Shown here piece after piece: positions 54,367-63,081 of a stretch of DNA of 64,000 nt. The translations under genes were made by a program, and so were the position numbers. Positions within the stretch are counted from its first letter, which is position 1. Each line of letters starts with the position of its first letter. The stretch is taken from the NCBI RefSeq assembly GCF_000428065.1, contig NZ_ATZF01000010.1, forward strand, positions 1 through 64,000, given 5' to 3'. Origin of the DNA: Shimazuella kribbensis DSM 45090 (lineage in GTDB: Bacteria; Bacillota; Bacilli; Thermoactinomycetales; Thermoactinomycetaceae). Under the pieces are notes generated by a model. The model saw only the letters and a program-made list of their open reading frames with translations, was not told the DNA's origin and made no database searches.

Positions 54367-54705
54367 TTGCGCCATGTTATTCGCTTTATCGTTTCTGCTA
54401 TCGTCTTAGCCTTAGTCGCTTTTTTGATTCCTGGATTCTCCATCGCAGGTTTTGGATCTGTCTTGTTAGCAGCTCTGGCTATTATGGTGGTGGGTTGGTT
54501 GGTCGAAGCACTTACACGCAATCGCATCACACCCTATGGCAGGGGAGTAGTAGGATTTTTAGTAAGTGCAGGTATCTTATACGTGATTCAATTTATCATT
54601 CCTGGTTATCGAATTGGCTTTTTCTCTGCGTTAGTGGCATCAATGCTCATCGGAATCATCGATATTTTTGTACCCACTACGCGATCCAAGGCTCCAATTG
54701 AATAA
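54367..54705 (+). CDS. Phage holin-like family membrane protein
   Basis: 112 aa with four TM segments; VAFLIPGFSIAGFGSVLLAALAI and QFIIPGYRIGFFSALVASMLIGIIDIF are the twin conserved halves of the PF04020 (four-TM holin superfamily IV) family. Start TTG at 54367, 9 bases after AGGAGG; a longer frame starts inside the mutS2 gene. Despite the name such proteins are usually housekeeping membrane proteins. Confidence 0.7.
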   Translation: MRHVIRFIVSAIVLALVAFLIPGFSIAGFGSVLLAALAIMVVGWLVEALTRNRITPYGRGVVGFLVSAGILYVIQFIIPGYRIGFFSALVASMLIGIIDIFVPTTRSKAPIE

Positions 54706-54742
54706 ACCATTCTTCTTATCCATCAGAAAGGACAGCATAAAG

Positions 54743-54779
54743 AAAAGGTTACTGAATTTACAACAGTAACCTTTTTTTT
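54743..54779. terminator. Bidirectional terminator
   Basis: AAAAGGTTACTG/CAGTAACCTTTT perfect stem and T-run between the convergent holin-like gene and sleB. Confidence 0.9.
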
Positions 54780-54787
54780 CTAAGCTT

Positions 54788-55498
54788 TTATTTACAAAAA
54801 ATATGTTTACCAATCTTTTTGATCTGCGGTCTTCCCCATATCCACTTTGAAGTTGCGGTAACTGGATTGAAATAATACGTCGCTCCACTGGAAGGGTCCC
54901 ATCCATTAATCGCATCCGATACTGCTTTTCTAGCTGTAGCGTTGGGAGTAAGCCATATCTGCCCATCTGCAACTGCCGTAAAAGCCAATGGTTCAAAAAG
55001 TATACCTGAAATAGTGTTGGGGAAATTGGAACTTTCCAAACGATTGAGTATTACTGCTGCAACTGCTACTTGCCCTGTATATGGCTCTCCTCTTGCTTCT
55101 CCATAAACAGCTTGGGATAACAATTTTAGATCTTGGGCTGAAAATCCACTAGATGATTGTACCGGTTTGGAAGTTGTGCCACTTGGCCTCCAAGCCTTGG
55201 TCGCTCCCCATAATTTTAATTTTGTTTTTCCGCCTACTACGCCATCGGACTTAAGACCAAATTTCCATTGAAACCAAGTTACTGCATTTTTTGTTTTCGC
55301 TCCAAATGAACCGTCTATTTTTCCAGCATAGTACCCTAGATGCTTCAATCTGCCTTGCAGTTCATAGACATCTCCTCCACTCGATCCATAACGGAGAGTG
55401 GTCTTACCAAATGCATTTGCCTCTACTTTCCCACTCCCCAAGAAAAAGGGAACAAACAAAACAAAAAGCAGGGTTAACACAACCCATTTCTTTCTCAA
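54788..55498 (-). CDS. sleB: Spore cortex-lytic enzyme SleB
   Basis: Lytic transglycosylase that degrades the spore cortex at germination. The 236-aa product has a signal peptide (to about residue 28), a peptidoglycan-binding domain (LRYGSSGGDVYELQGRLKHLGYYAGKIDGSFG), a linker rich in Ser and Thr, and the hydrolase domain with catalytic Glu in VYGEARGEPYTGQVAVAAVILNR. The TTG start follows GTAGGA. Its partner ypeB is not adjacent, unlike in Bacillus. Confidence 0.92.
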   Translation of the reverse strand: MRKKWVVLTLLFVLFVPFFLGSGKVEANAFGKTTLRYGSSGGDVYELQGRLKHLGYYAGKIDGSFGAKTKNAVTWFQWKFGLKSDGVVGGKTKLKLWGATKAWRPSGTTSKPVQSSSGFSAQDLKLLSQAVYGEARGEPYTGQVAVAAVILNRLESSNFPNTISGILFEPLAFTAVADGQIWLTPNATARKAVSDAINGWDPSSGATYYFNPVTATSKWIWGRPQIKKIGKHIFCK

Positions 55499-55671
55499 CT
55501 GTCCTACACAACCTTTCTCTTAGGTTGGAATTTAACAGTATTATTCCTCTTTCTAAGATACCTATTCATATGGATTTATCTTTTAGAGAAAACCAAAACT
55601 ACTATTCTTATTATTCATAAATAATCCATCATTCTTATTACATTTTCTTACTTTATCGTTTATGCTTATAT

Positions 55672-55721
55672 CAGAGGTCTGGACAAGGAAAGTCTTTGTC
55701 TTCAACACCTCTGGAGTTCAT
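55672..55721 (+). promoter_or_regulatory. Hairpin in the 5' region of the 38-aa ORF
   Basis: CAGAGGT and ACCTCTG (about 55672-55713) pair over an inner GACAA/TTGTC stem, ending just before GGAG of the 38-aa ORF. It could mask the ribosome binding site. Confidence 0.4.
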
Positions 55722-55838
55722 ATGTTCCTAGCTCTGGCATCTGAGGATCCGGCGGACATCTGGGTCGGAGGTATCTTCATCGGTATCTTCTTGATCTATG
55801 GTCTCTTCGCTGTGCTACGGAGGCTGAAGCGGAAGTGA
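55722..55838 (+). CDS. 38-aa single-TM peptide in a GC-rich islet
   Basis: Polar N-terminus MFLALASEDPADIW, hydrophobic helix GGIFIGIFLIYGLFAVL and basic tail RRLKRK, a classic membrane peptide with positive-inside end. GGAG precedes the ATG. Strongly G/C-ending codons set it apart from sleB and zapA. It is closed by its own hairpin. Family unknown. Confidence 0.55.
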   Translation: MFLALASEDPADIWVGGIFIGIFLIYGLFAVLRRLKRK

Positions 55839-55844
55839 GCTCAT

Positions 55845-55880
55845 TGTGCAGTCGGGGACCTCAGGGGACCCGGCTGCACA
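55845..55880 (+). terminator. Hairpin closing the 38-aa islet
   Basis: TGTGCAG/CTGCACA outer stem with inner CGGG/CCCG; no T-tract. Confidence 0.65.
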
Positions 55881-55920
55881 CGAGAAAATGTACATATACT
55901 TTTATTCTATAAACCAATAA

Positions 55921-55955
55921 AAAAACCCACTTCCGCGAATAAGAAGTGGGTTTTT
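55921..55955 (-). terminator. zapA terminator
   Basis: AAAAACCCACTT/AAGTGGGTTTTT perfect 12-bp stem after the zapA stop. Confidence 0.9.
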
Positions 55956-55967
55956 GGTCGTTCCATA

Positions 55968-56219
55968 CTAGATGGTTTCATCTTCAACAAGGTGCATCAG
56001 TTCATCAAACTCTTGTTTTAGTCGCAAAAATTCGTCAGCTATGTTACAAGCAGATAATACAGCTAATTTGGTGGTGTCTAAACGTGGGTTCATCTCCGCA
56101 AGTTCACGCATCTTGTGATCCACAAGACTAGCCACCTCACGCATATGTGCTGGGTTAGCTTTGCTGACTATGGGGTAAGATTGACCATATATTTCGACAG
56201 ACATTTTGTTTTTGCTCAT
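55968..56219 (-). CDS. zapA: Cell division protein ZapA
   Basis: 83-aa FtsZ-associated protein. The SVEIYGQSYPIVSKANPAHMREVASLVDHKM start is the conserved ZapA head domain, followed by a coiled-coil tail. It is 10 bp downstream of pheT on the same strand, the usual Bacillales order. Confidence 0.9.
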   Translation of the reverse strand: MSKNKMSVEIYGQSYPIVSKANPAHMREVASLVDHKMRELAEMNPRLDTTKLAVLSACNIADEFLRLKQEFDELMHLVEDETI

Positions 56220-56229
56220 AGAACCACCA

Positions 56230-58656
56230 TTATTGTCTCAATTTTGCCTCGAATGTCTCCACCAGATACTCTACCACTCTGTCATGTGCCTTCTGAACTT
56301 CTTTATCTTTTAATGTGCGATCATCTGAGCGATATACGAGATTAAAGGCAATACTTTTCTTTCCGGCCTCTACTTGCTCACCTGTAAATACATCAAATAA
56401 AGTCACTGATTTGAGTAATTCTCCAGCAACCGCTCGAATCCCTGCTTCGATTTGACTAACTGGAACGGATTCATCAATTAAAAGAGCCAAATCACGGGTA
56501 ATTCCTGGATAACGAGGAATAGCTTGATAAGTTAACTGATCTGTAGATGTCAGCAATAAGTTTTCCAAATCAAACTGACAAACAACCGTATCATCCAAAT
56601 CATATTTCTGACTCAGCACAGGGTGCAACTGCCCTAATACTCCAATCACTTGGTTATCATGCTTGATAATCGCAGTACGACCAGGATGAAATCCTTCCAT
56701 CGAGATAACTTCATATTCCAAACCTGTTATCCGAAGACGTTCTAGCAAAGTAGTCAGAACTCCTTTGGCAGTAAAGAAATCTCCGCCTTTTTGTGCAGCA
56801 GTTTCCCAGTTTGCAGGATGGTAATTCCCCGTCATCAAAAATGCAAGTTGGAAACGCTCCTCTGGTAGGGTATGTTGGTTATCATCGCTTGCTAAGTATA
56901 CTTTAGCCAATTCATAGATGGACACGTCAGAGACACCATGATTTCGGTTACGTGCAGCGACTTGTACCAATTGAGGCAACAGGTTGGTCCGCAAAATTGC
57001 ATGTTCGTTGCTCATCGGCATGGCGATCGGAATAGGCATATAGGGAACCGTTAAAGGATACGCAATTTCTTGTTCCAAAGCATCGGAAGTAAGACTATAC
57101 GTGATAACTTCATTCAACCCAAGGTCCCGCAAGGTATGACGAATAGCTTGGCGTTTTTGTTGAATCCATGTTCTTCCTCCAGCTTGCTGTTGTCCCCAAG
57201 GAAGAGAGGTGGGAATACGATCATATCCATAAAGACGAGCAACCTCTTCAATCAAATCGACTTCCAAATTGATATCAGGTCTGCGTACTGGGACTGTTAT
57301 TTGATATACACCTTCTTCAACAAATACCGGAAATTGGAGGCGTTCGAATATAGACAATACCTCTTCTTGCTCAATGGGTACTCCCATTACTGTAGTAAGA
57401 CGATCATGGCGAAGATTTACTTGAACTTCTTCTACTTCTCCGAAACCCGCTACTGCCATCTCTGATGCCACTTCACCATACGCAAACTCGTATAACAACT
57501 GTACTGCACGTGCCAATGCAGGTTGTACACGCTCTGGATTTACTCCTCGTTCGAAACGATGATTCGCTTCCGAGCGAAGACCCAACTTGCGTGATGTTCT
57601 ACGTACCATTTGCGGATCAAAATAAGCAGATTCTAATAATATGGTAGTGGTAGCATGTGTTACTTCACTTGACTCACCGCCCATAATTCCAGCAAGTGCT
57701 AATGGTTCCTGTCCATTGGTAATAAATACTGTTTCCTCGTCAACCGTGCGGGTAACACCATCTAACGTAATGATTTGTTCTCCTTCTACTGCACGCCGTA
57801 CAACGATTTGACCTCCACCAACTTGTTCATAATCATAAGCATGAAGTGGTTGCCCGGTTTCAATCATCACGTAATTGGTAATATCCACGATATTATTGAT
57901 AGGACGAATACCTGCTGTGATCAATCTATTTTGCATCCACTGAGGAGATGGTCCAATACGTAAATTTTGAATCACTTGTGCAGCATAAACAGGACAATCC
58001 TCTTCATTTTGTATGGAAATAGATACAGGCGCGATCTGTTCTGGGGACTCCTCTACTTCTACTTCAGGCAAAGTAAGATCACGATTGAAAATAGCTGATA
58101 TTTCATAGGCGACTCCAAACATACTCAAACAATCCGAGCGATTTGGTGTTAGTTGTAATTCAATCGCCTGATCATTCATCCCTAAATATTGTTTGATATC
58201 TTGACCAATGCGAGCATCTTTACCAAGTACTAAAATTCCATCTTGTTGTTCTTTCATCAAAACTTTATCCGGCAATCCTAGTTCTTTGGCAGAACATATC
58301 ATGCCATGTGATTCTACTCCACGAAGTTTTGTTCGTTTAATCTTTATATCTCCTGGAAGGGTTGCACCTTCTAATGCAACTGGAACCAACTGACCAGCAG
58401 CTACATTTTTTGCTCCACAAACAATTTGCAATGGAGCAGGATGACCAACATGTACAGAACATACATTTAAACGATCTGCCTCTGGATGCGGGGTACAATT
58501 GATTACTTTCCCAACTACAACACGGGAAACACCAGCATCACGTGTATAAATAACTTCCACTTCTATTCCTGTACGATTCAACTCTTCTGCTATGTCTTCA
58601 GGTGAAATCCCTTTAATATCCACATATTCAGATAACCATTCATAAGAAACTAACAT
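56230..58656 (-). CDS. pheT: Phenylalanyl-tRNA synthetase beta subunit
   Basis: 808-aa subunit of the alpha2-beta2 enzyme charging tRNA-Phe. Domain order is normal: MLVSYEWLSEYVDI, the tRNA-binding EMAP-like domain (VVGKVINCTPHPEADRLNVC), B3/B4 editing domain, B5 and the C-terminal anticodon-binding FDX-ACB fold (YPGITRDLALLIDESVP). GGAGGG precedes the ATG. It is 17 bp from pheS, under the T-box. Confidence 0.96.
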   Translation of the reverse strand: MLVSYEWLSEYVDIKGISPEDIAEELNRTGIEVEVIYTRDAGVSRVVVGKVINCTPHPEADRLNVCSVHVGHPAPLQIVCGAKNVAAGQLVPVALEGATLPGDIKIKRTKLRGVESHGMICSAKELGLPDKVLMKEQQDGILVLGKDARIGQDIKQYLGMNDQAIELQLTPNRSDCLSMFGVAYEISAIFNRDLTLPEVEVEESPEQIAPVSISIQNEEDCPVYAAQVIQNLRIGPSPQWMQNRLITAGIRPINNIVDITNYVMIETGQPLHAYDYEQVGGGQIVVRRAVEGEQIITLDGVTRTVDEETVFITNGQEPLALAGIMGGESSEVTHATTTILLESAYFDPQMVRRTSRKLGLRSEANHRFERGVNPERVQPALARAVQLLYEFAYGEVASEMAVAGFGEVEEVQVNLRHDRLTTVMGVPIEQEEVLSIFERLQFPVFVEEGVYQITVPVRRPDINLEVDLIEEVARLYGYDRIPTSLPWGQQQAGGRTWIQQKRQAIRHTLRDLGLNEVITYSLTSDALEQEIAYPLTVPYMPIPIAMPMSNEHAILRTNLLPQLVQVAARNRNHGVSDVSIYELAKVYLASDDNQHTLPEERFQLAFLMTGNYHPANWETAAQKGGDFFTAKGVLTTLLERLRITGLEYEVISMEGFHPGRTAIIKHDNQVIGVLGQLHPVLSQKYDLDDTVVCQFDLENLLLTSTDQLTYQAIPRYPGITRDLALLIDESVPVSQIEAGIRAVAGELLKSVTLFDVFTGEQVEAGKKSIAFNLVYRSDDRTLKDKEVQKAHDRVVEYLVETFEAKLRQ

Positions 58657-58673
58657 ATTTACCCTCCTTTCTC

Positions 58674-59675
58674 TTATACCGATTTAAATTGTTTGATAAA
58701 ACGTAAATCATTTTGATAAAAATGACGAATATCGTCTATGTCATATTTTAAAATCGCGATTCGTTCGGCACCAATCCCGAAAGCAAATCCCGTATATTTC
58801 TCAGCATCATATCCAGCTTTTTCAAGTACGCTTGGATGCACCATACCAGCACCCAAAATCTCAATCCATCCTTTTTCAGGATGAAAAATATCTACTTCTA
58901 CACTTGGCTCGGTAAATGGGAAATAACTAGGTCGCAGTCGAACCTCTGTCTCTTCCCCAAATAATTTATGGATAAGGTGGAGAAGCACGCCATGTAATTC
59001 GCTCATCGAAACCCCACTATCAACAACTAATCCTTCAATTTGGGTGAATTGATGAGAGTGAGTAGCATCATCGTCATCTCGACGGTAAACTTTCCCTGGA
59101 CTGATCACACGTACAGGAACTTCTCCCTTTTTATCAATCATCGATCGAACTTGTACTGCTGATGTATGTGTTCGAAGCAAGGTTTCTGGTGAGATATAGA
59201 AAGAATCTTGCATATCCCGAGCAGGGTGATTTTTTGGTAAATTTAACATCTCGAAATTAAAATAATCTGTTTCCACTTCTGGTCCCTCTGCAATATGAAA
59301 ACCCATCCCGATAAAGATATCCTCTACCTCTTCAATAACAGCATTAATCGGGTGAAGTGATCCAATAGAAATAGACTTCCCAGGCAAGGTGACATCCACA
59401 TTTTCATTCGCTAATTTTTCAGCCATCTTAGCGGATTCGAGCTTTGCTTCTGTTTCTTCGATCAATGTACTTAATGTTGATCTCACATCGTTTGCTAATG
59501 CACCGATTACAGGACGCTCTTCTGCTGATAAGCTGCCCATTCCTCGTAATACACTCGTAATTTCACCTTTTTTTCCAAGGTATTTCACTTTTACTTCCCT
59601 TAGCGATTCAAGATTGGGTGCATCTACAATTTCTTGGGATGCCTCTCCTTGTAACGCTAATAATCGATCTCGCAT
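58674..59675 (-). CDS. pheS: Phenylalanyl-tRNA synthetase alpha subunit
   Basis: 333-aa catalytic subunit. Class II motifs: [31 protein letters not shown] (motif 2) and [16 protein letters not shown] (motif 3). The N-terminal coiled coil for tRNA binding is present. AGGGGAG precedes the ATG. It is first gene of the pheS-pheT-zapA unit and is controlled by the upstream T-box. Confidence 0.97.
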   Translation of the reverse strand: MRDRLLALQGEASQEIVDAPNLESLREVKVKYLGKKGEITSVLRGMGSLSAEERPVIGALANDVRSTLSTLIEETEAKLESAKMAEKLANENVDVTLPGKSISIGSLHPINAVIEEVEDIFIGMGFHIAEGPEVETDYFNFEMLNLPKNHPARDMQDSFYISPETLLRTHTSAVQVRSMIDKKGEVPVRVISPGKVYRRDDDDATHSHQFTQIEGLVVDSGVSMSELHGVLLHLIHKLFGEETEVRLRPSYFPFTEPSVEVDIFHPEKGWIEILGAGMVHPSVLEKAGYDAEKYTGFAFGIGAERIAILKYDIDDIRHFYQNDLRFIKQFKSV

Positions 59676-59692
59676 CGCACACTCCCCTTAAA

Positions 59693-59945
59693 AAGAAAAA
59701 TCTCCCATCCCTAAGGGACGAGAGTTCGGTACCACCCTTGTTGAGGAGATAAAATCTCCCCCACTTTCTGCTGATAACGGACAGCATTTTGCCGGTCCCC
59801 CCTACTCTGGTATTCAAGGGGCAGCTCAAGAGTGAATAACACAAGTAGCGCCATAGAAAAGTTCGCAGTCTAGACTTTTCTTCCCTGGAATGGATACATT
59901 GTGTTCTGTCTCTGTCATAGCCAAATATATAGATGAATAAAGATC
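59693..59945 (-). promoter_or_regulatory. T-box leader of pheST
   Basis: Contains the T-box sequence AGGGTGGTACCG (plus 59727-59738), a stem I base pairing ACACAA/TTGTGT with a TTC triplet following, and a terminator with arms CTCTCGTCCC/GGGATGGGAG and a T-run. Uncharged tRNA-Phe should stabilise the antiterminator. The TTC as the specifier is inferred from position. Confidence 0.9.
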
Positions 59946-60050
59946 GCAACCATTATATCGGATAGAAAACAAAGTTGCAATTACTTAGAACGATATAAAT
60001 GAAATCTTTTAGCAAAGTAGTGTAGATCTAAAACTATTTCGTTCAACTAA

Positions 60051-60845
60051 TTATTTTTCGGATTTCATTTGCTGCCGCATACATTCATACAAGAGCATAC
60101 CTGTAGTAATGGATACATTATAAGACTCTGTCGCACCAAACATAGGAATCATAACTGCTTGATCCATCATCTGTAAAACGGCATCATTGATTCCTTTTCC
60201 TTCATTACCAAGTACAATAGCTACTCTGTCAGGAAACTTATAATCAAAAGAATACACACCTTGATGCGGGGAGGTTCCTACTACTTTTATTTCTGCTTCT
60301 TTTAATTTTGGAATCCATTCCAATAAATCCGCCTCGACGATAGGCAAACGGAACACAGCACCCATAGTTGAACGGATAACCTTGCTATTGAATAAATCCA
60401 CCGTTCCTCTTCCAAGAACCACAAGATCAACCCCAGCAGCCGAAGCCGTTCGAAGAATAGTACCTAGGTTTCCTGGGTCTTGAATCTCATCTAATACAAC
60501 AATCCTTTTACTTTTCTCTACTTGTTGTTCTAAATCCCACTGAGGTATTTGTACTTCCGCAATAACACCTTGTGATTGTTCTGTTTCTGTCAACTGCGAA
60601 AATAAAGTGGACGGAAGTTGGTAAATCGGTACCCTATCTTCCAAAAAAGACAAAAGATGATCTGCACTTTGTTTTCCTTCTTCTACAATAACGGCTTCCA
60701 TAACTGTTTCTGTTTTGATAGCTTCCTGAAGGAGATGAACTCCTTCTACAAGGTAAGTGCCTTGATTTTTCCGACCTTTTTTCGCAAGTAATTTTTTCCA
60801 ACGTTTAACTTGTAGATTTTGGGGAGAAGTTATGAAATAGTACAT
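60051..60845 (-). CDS. TrmH-family RNA 2'-O-methyltransferase
   Basis: 264-aa SPOUT methyltransferase. The substrate-binding N-terminus carries KKGRKNQGTYLVEGVHLLQEA, and the knot region has LDEIQDPGNLGTILRTASAAG, VIRSTMGAVFRLP, VLGNEGKGI and ESYNVSITTGMLLYE. It corresponds by position to Bacillus YsgA, next to pheS and sspI. The target is an rRNA ribose. I favour the ATG at 60845 over the longer frame, which starts inside sspI. Confidence 0.88.
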   Translation of the reverse strand: MYYFITSPQNLQVKRWKKLLAKKGRKNQGTYLVEGVHLLQEAIKTETVMEAVIVEEGKQSADHLLSFLEDRVPIYQLPSTLFSQLTETEQSQGVIAEVQIPQWDLEQQVEKSKRIVVLDEIQDPGNLGTILRTASAAGVDLVVLGRGTVDLFNSKVIRSTMGAVFRLPIVEADLLEWIPKLKEAEIKVVGTSPHQGVYSFDYKFPDRVAIVLGNEGKGINDAVLQMMDQAVMIPMFGATESYNVSITTGMLLYECMRQQMKSEK

Positions 60846-60891
60846 GAAAATTTTCCTTTGGTCACATAGGAAATCTATGAGGTGATTGTAA

Positions 60892-61101
60892 ATGAATTTT
60901 AACATACGTGGGGCGGTTATCCATAATATTCAACAGATGGACAACAGCGAACTCACAGGTTTAATTGAAGATTCTATTAGTCAAGGTGAAGAAAAACTCC
61001 TGCCGGGATTAGGCGTTTTATTTGAAGTGATTTGGAAAAACAGTGATCCGAATGAACAACAAAATATGATCGATATTCTTCACGAAAAAATACAAAAATA
61101 A
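60892..61101 (+). CDS. sspI: Small acid-soluble spore protein SspI
   Basis: 69-aa minor spore-core protein. MNFNIRGAVIHNIQ start and DSISQGEEKLLPGLGVLFEVIWK core are the SspI hallmarks. GAGGTGA precedes the ATG. It is divergent from the methyltransferase, as in Bacillus, and is expected to be forespore-specific. Confidence 0.94.
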   Translation: MNFNIRGAVIHNIQQMDNSELTGLIEDSISQGEEKLLPGLGVLFEVIWKNSDPNEQQNMIDILHEKIQK

Positions 61102-61102
61102 C

Positions 61103-61129
61103 AAAAGGCCACATTTTGTGGCCTTTTTT
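61103..61129. terminator. sspI terminator
   Basis: AAAAGGCCAC/GTGGCCTTTT perfect stem with T-run just after the sspI stop; may also serve the convergent peptidase gene. Confidence 0.9.
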
Positions 61130-61146
61130 ATGAAAGTTACTCTCCA

Positions 61147-62238
61147 CTACCTCGTTAATTTATCAATGGTCCGTCGATCCAAGCGAGTAGTCAATGCAAC
61201 TAGCCAATGGACCAATTGATCCACATCACGCTGGTCAATCACAGATGTATGGCTATGAATATAACGTGAAGGAACACCTAGTGTCAAAGTTGGTACTCCA
61301 TGATGAAAAGTATGAATATGACTTGCATCTGTACCTCCACGTTGGACCACTTCATACTGATATGGAATTCCTTCTTCATCAGCGACATCCCTTGCTAATC
61401 GCAGCAAAGGTTGATGGGCAATATGACCGGCATCATAAATAGCTAAAACTGGACCTTTTCCGAGATGTAGAGCTGTTGGAGTATATCCTATTTTAGGCGT
61501 GTCCGTAGCAATTCCTACATCAATAGCAAAAGCGACATCGGGTTTCACTACTGCGGTAGCTGTTTTTGCCCCTCTTCTCCCTACTTCCTCCATTACGGTT
61601 CCCACTGCAAAAACTTGATTGGGATGTCTCACCCCTTGAGATAACCGATAAAGGACTTCTGTCACAACAGCGCAACCAATGCGATTGTCCATTGCTTTAC
61701 CAACCACACGATGGGGGTTGCTCATTTGGGTATAAGGAGAATAAGGAGTGACAAAATCACCAGGTCTAATCCCTAATTCTTCTGCCTCTTTTTGAGATTC
61801 CACACCCAAATCGATAAACAAATCGTCCATATTAACGCCCTTTTTTCTTTCTTCCATCGGCATGAGATGTGGTGGTTTAGAACCAATGATCCCTAAATAT
61901 TTCCCTTTTCTTGTGTGCACCTCTACACGCTGAGCTGGTAAAACTTGGCTCCACCAGCCACCTAGTGTCTGAAATCGGAGATAACCATCTTCTGTTATTC
62001 TGGTTACCATGAAACCGATTTCATCTAGATGAGCTGCTATCATAACTTTTGGTCCAGATAATCCTTTTCGTGCAATAAAACTTCCTAATCTATCCGTAGT
62101 AATATCATCTGACCATGGTTTTGCCCATTTCTCCATAACTTCTCTAACAGCTTTTTCATTCCCAGAAGGACCTGCAACATCAATCAACTCTTGCAGCATG
62201 GTGGCAAATGAATGCCGTGTCGTTGTTGTCTGCAACAT
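61147..62238 (-). CDS. M42 family metallo-aminopeptidase
   Basis: 363-aa two-metal aminopeptidase/glucanase-like enzyme. Metal ligands and catalytic Glu appear in AAHLDEIGFMV, KAMDNRIGCAV, VGTVMEEVGRRGA and DVGIATDTP, with the final HIHTFHHGVPTLTLGVPSRYIHS. Family members remove N-terminal residues from peptides in large cytoplasmic complexes. Length is standard. Confidence 0.9.
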   Translation of the reverse strand: MLQTTTTRHSFATMLQELIDVAGPSGNEKAVREVMEKWAKPWSDDITTDRLGSFIARKGLSGPKVMIAAHLDEIGFMVTRITEDGYLRFQTLGGWWSQVLPAQRVEVHTRKGKYLGIIGSKPPHLMPMEERKKGVNMDDLFIDLGVESQKEAEELGIRPGDFVTPYSPYTQMSNPHRVVGKAMDNRIGCAVVTEVLYRLSQGVRHPNQVFAVGTVMEEVGRRGAKTATAVVKPDVAFAIDVGIATDTPKIGYTPTALHLGKGPVLAIYDAGHIAHQPLLRLARDVADEEGIPYQYEVVQRGGTDASHIHTFHHGVPTLTLGVPSRYIHSHTSVIDQRDVDQLVHWLVALTTRLDRRTIDKLTR

Positions 62239-62387
62239 AAAACACCACTTACCCTTTCTCTCTTTTTTTAATTTTCATCAAAATGCTTAAAACATAAGAT
62301 TTATTAAGAACCAATGAGGATTATTGTAACTTAATATCCAACTATTATCCTACAAAAGATTAACCTGGTCAAAATATTTCCAAAATA

Positions 62388-62411
62388 AAAAATCCTCCAA
62401 AAGGAGGATTT
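62388..62411 (-). terminator. yjcZ terminator
   Basis: AAATCCTCC/GGAGGATTT stem with AAAA loop, overlapping the stop, with T-rich sequence on the minus strand. Confidence 0.8.
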
Positions 62412-62571
62412 AAAAGAATCCGCAACCGCCACCAAACCCGCCACCGCCGAATCCACCAAATCCCAAGCTAAACCAGCCAAAGATAAGTGCTAATACGACA
62501 ATGATGACAATAATGGCGATAAGGATACCGATACCACTACCTAAAAACCCAAATGATCCACATCCACTCAT
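62410..62571 (-). CDS. YjcZ family sporulation peptide
   Basis: 53 aa: MSGCGSFGFLGSGIG start, one hydrophobic helix (ILIAIIVIIVVLALIFGW), then a Gly/Phe-rich tail ending GGGCGFF. This is the pattern of YjcZ/YhzJ-type sporulation proteins, found in spore membranes or coat. GGAGGA precedes the ATG. Independent transcript. Confidence 0.85.
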   Translation of the reverse strand: MSGCGSFGFLGSGIGILIAIIVIIVVLALIFGWFSLGFGGFGGGGFGGGCGFF

Positions 62572-62661
62572 GCCATAGTCCTCCTTTTGTAGTCTTTCTC
62601 TATATCACTACACTATGTACAAAAGGAGAATCCGGATTGGATATTCACACACCGCAAAAAC

Positions 62662-63081
62662 CTATTTTGCAGATTTTTGGGTAAAAACTAAAGTAATACT
62701 GATTAAAAGGAAGGCTGCACCGGCCAACATAGGAATCGTAATAAAGCCAAACAAATTCAGTGAATCTGCTGTACATGGCACACCCGCTTTACAAGAAGCT
62801 TCAGAAGCTAAGTGAGGGAAAATTTGAATGAAAATATGATACAACGATATAGCCAACCCGATCAAAGCCAAAGGCAAAGCATAAATAGATATTTTTTTAT
62901 CCTGGCGGTATGTTGCTATCCCTAGCAATATGATCAATGGATACATCAAAATACGTTGATACCAGCATAAAACACAAGGTACAAAACCTAAAACCTCACT
63001 AAAATAAAGACTTCCTCCTGTAGCTATGAGGGAGACAATCCAAGCAAAATAAAGTCCAAATCGATCGATTAGTGATTTCAT
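62662..63081 (-). CDS. bdbC: Disulfide oxidoreductase BdbC
   Basis: 139-aa, four-TM DsbB-like quinone-linked oxidase that reoxidises BdbD. The Cys pairs are in FVPCVLCWYQRILMYP (CxxC) and ASCKAGVPCTA. The start overlaps the bdbD stop by 4 bp, so the two are coupled. In Bacillus this pair is needed for disulfide bonds in competence proteins. Confidence 0.93.
   Translation of the reverse strand: MKSLIDRFGLYFAWIVSLIATGGSLYFSEVLGFVPCVLCWYQRILMYPLIILLGIATYRQDKKISIYALPLALIGLAISLYHIFIQIFPHLASEASCKAGVPCTADSLNLFGFITIPMLAGAAFLLISITLVFTQKSAK

Noticed and set aside
59608-59949. 113-aa minus-strand frame before pheS
   Set aside because: Covers the T-box leader; not a gene.
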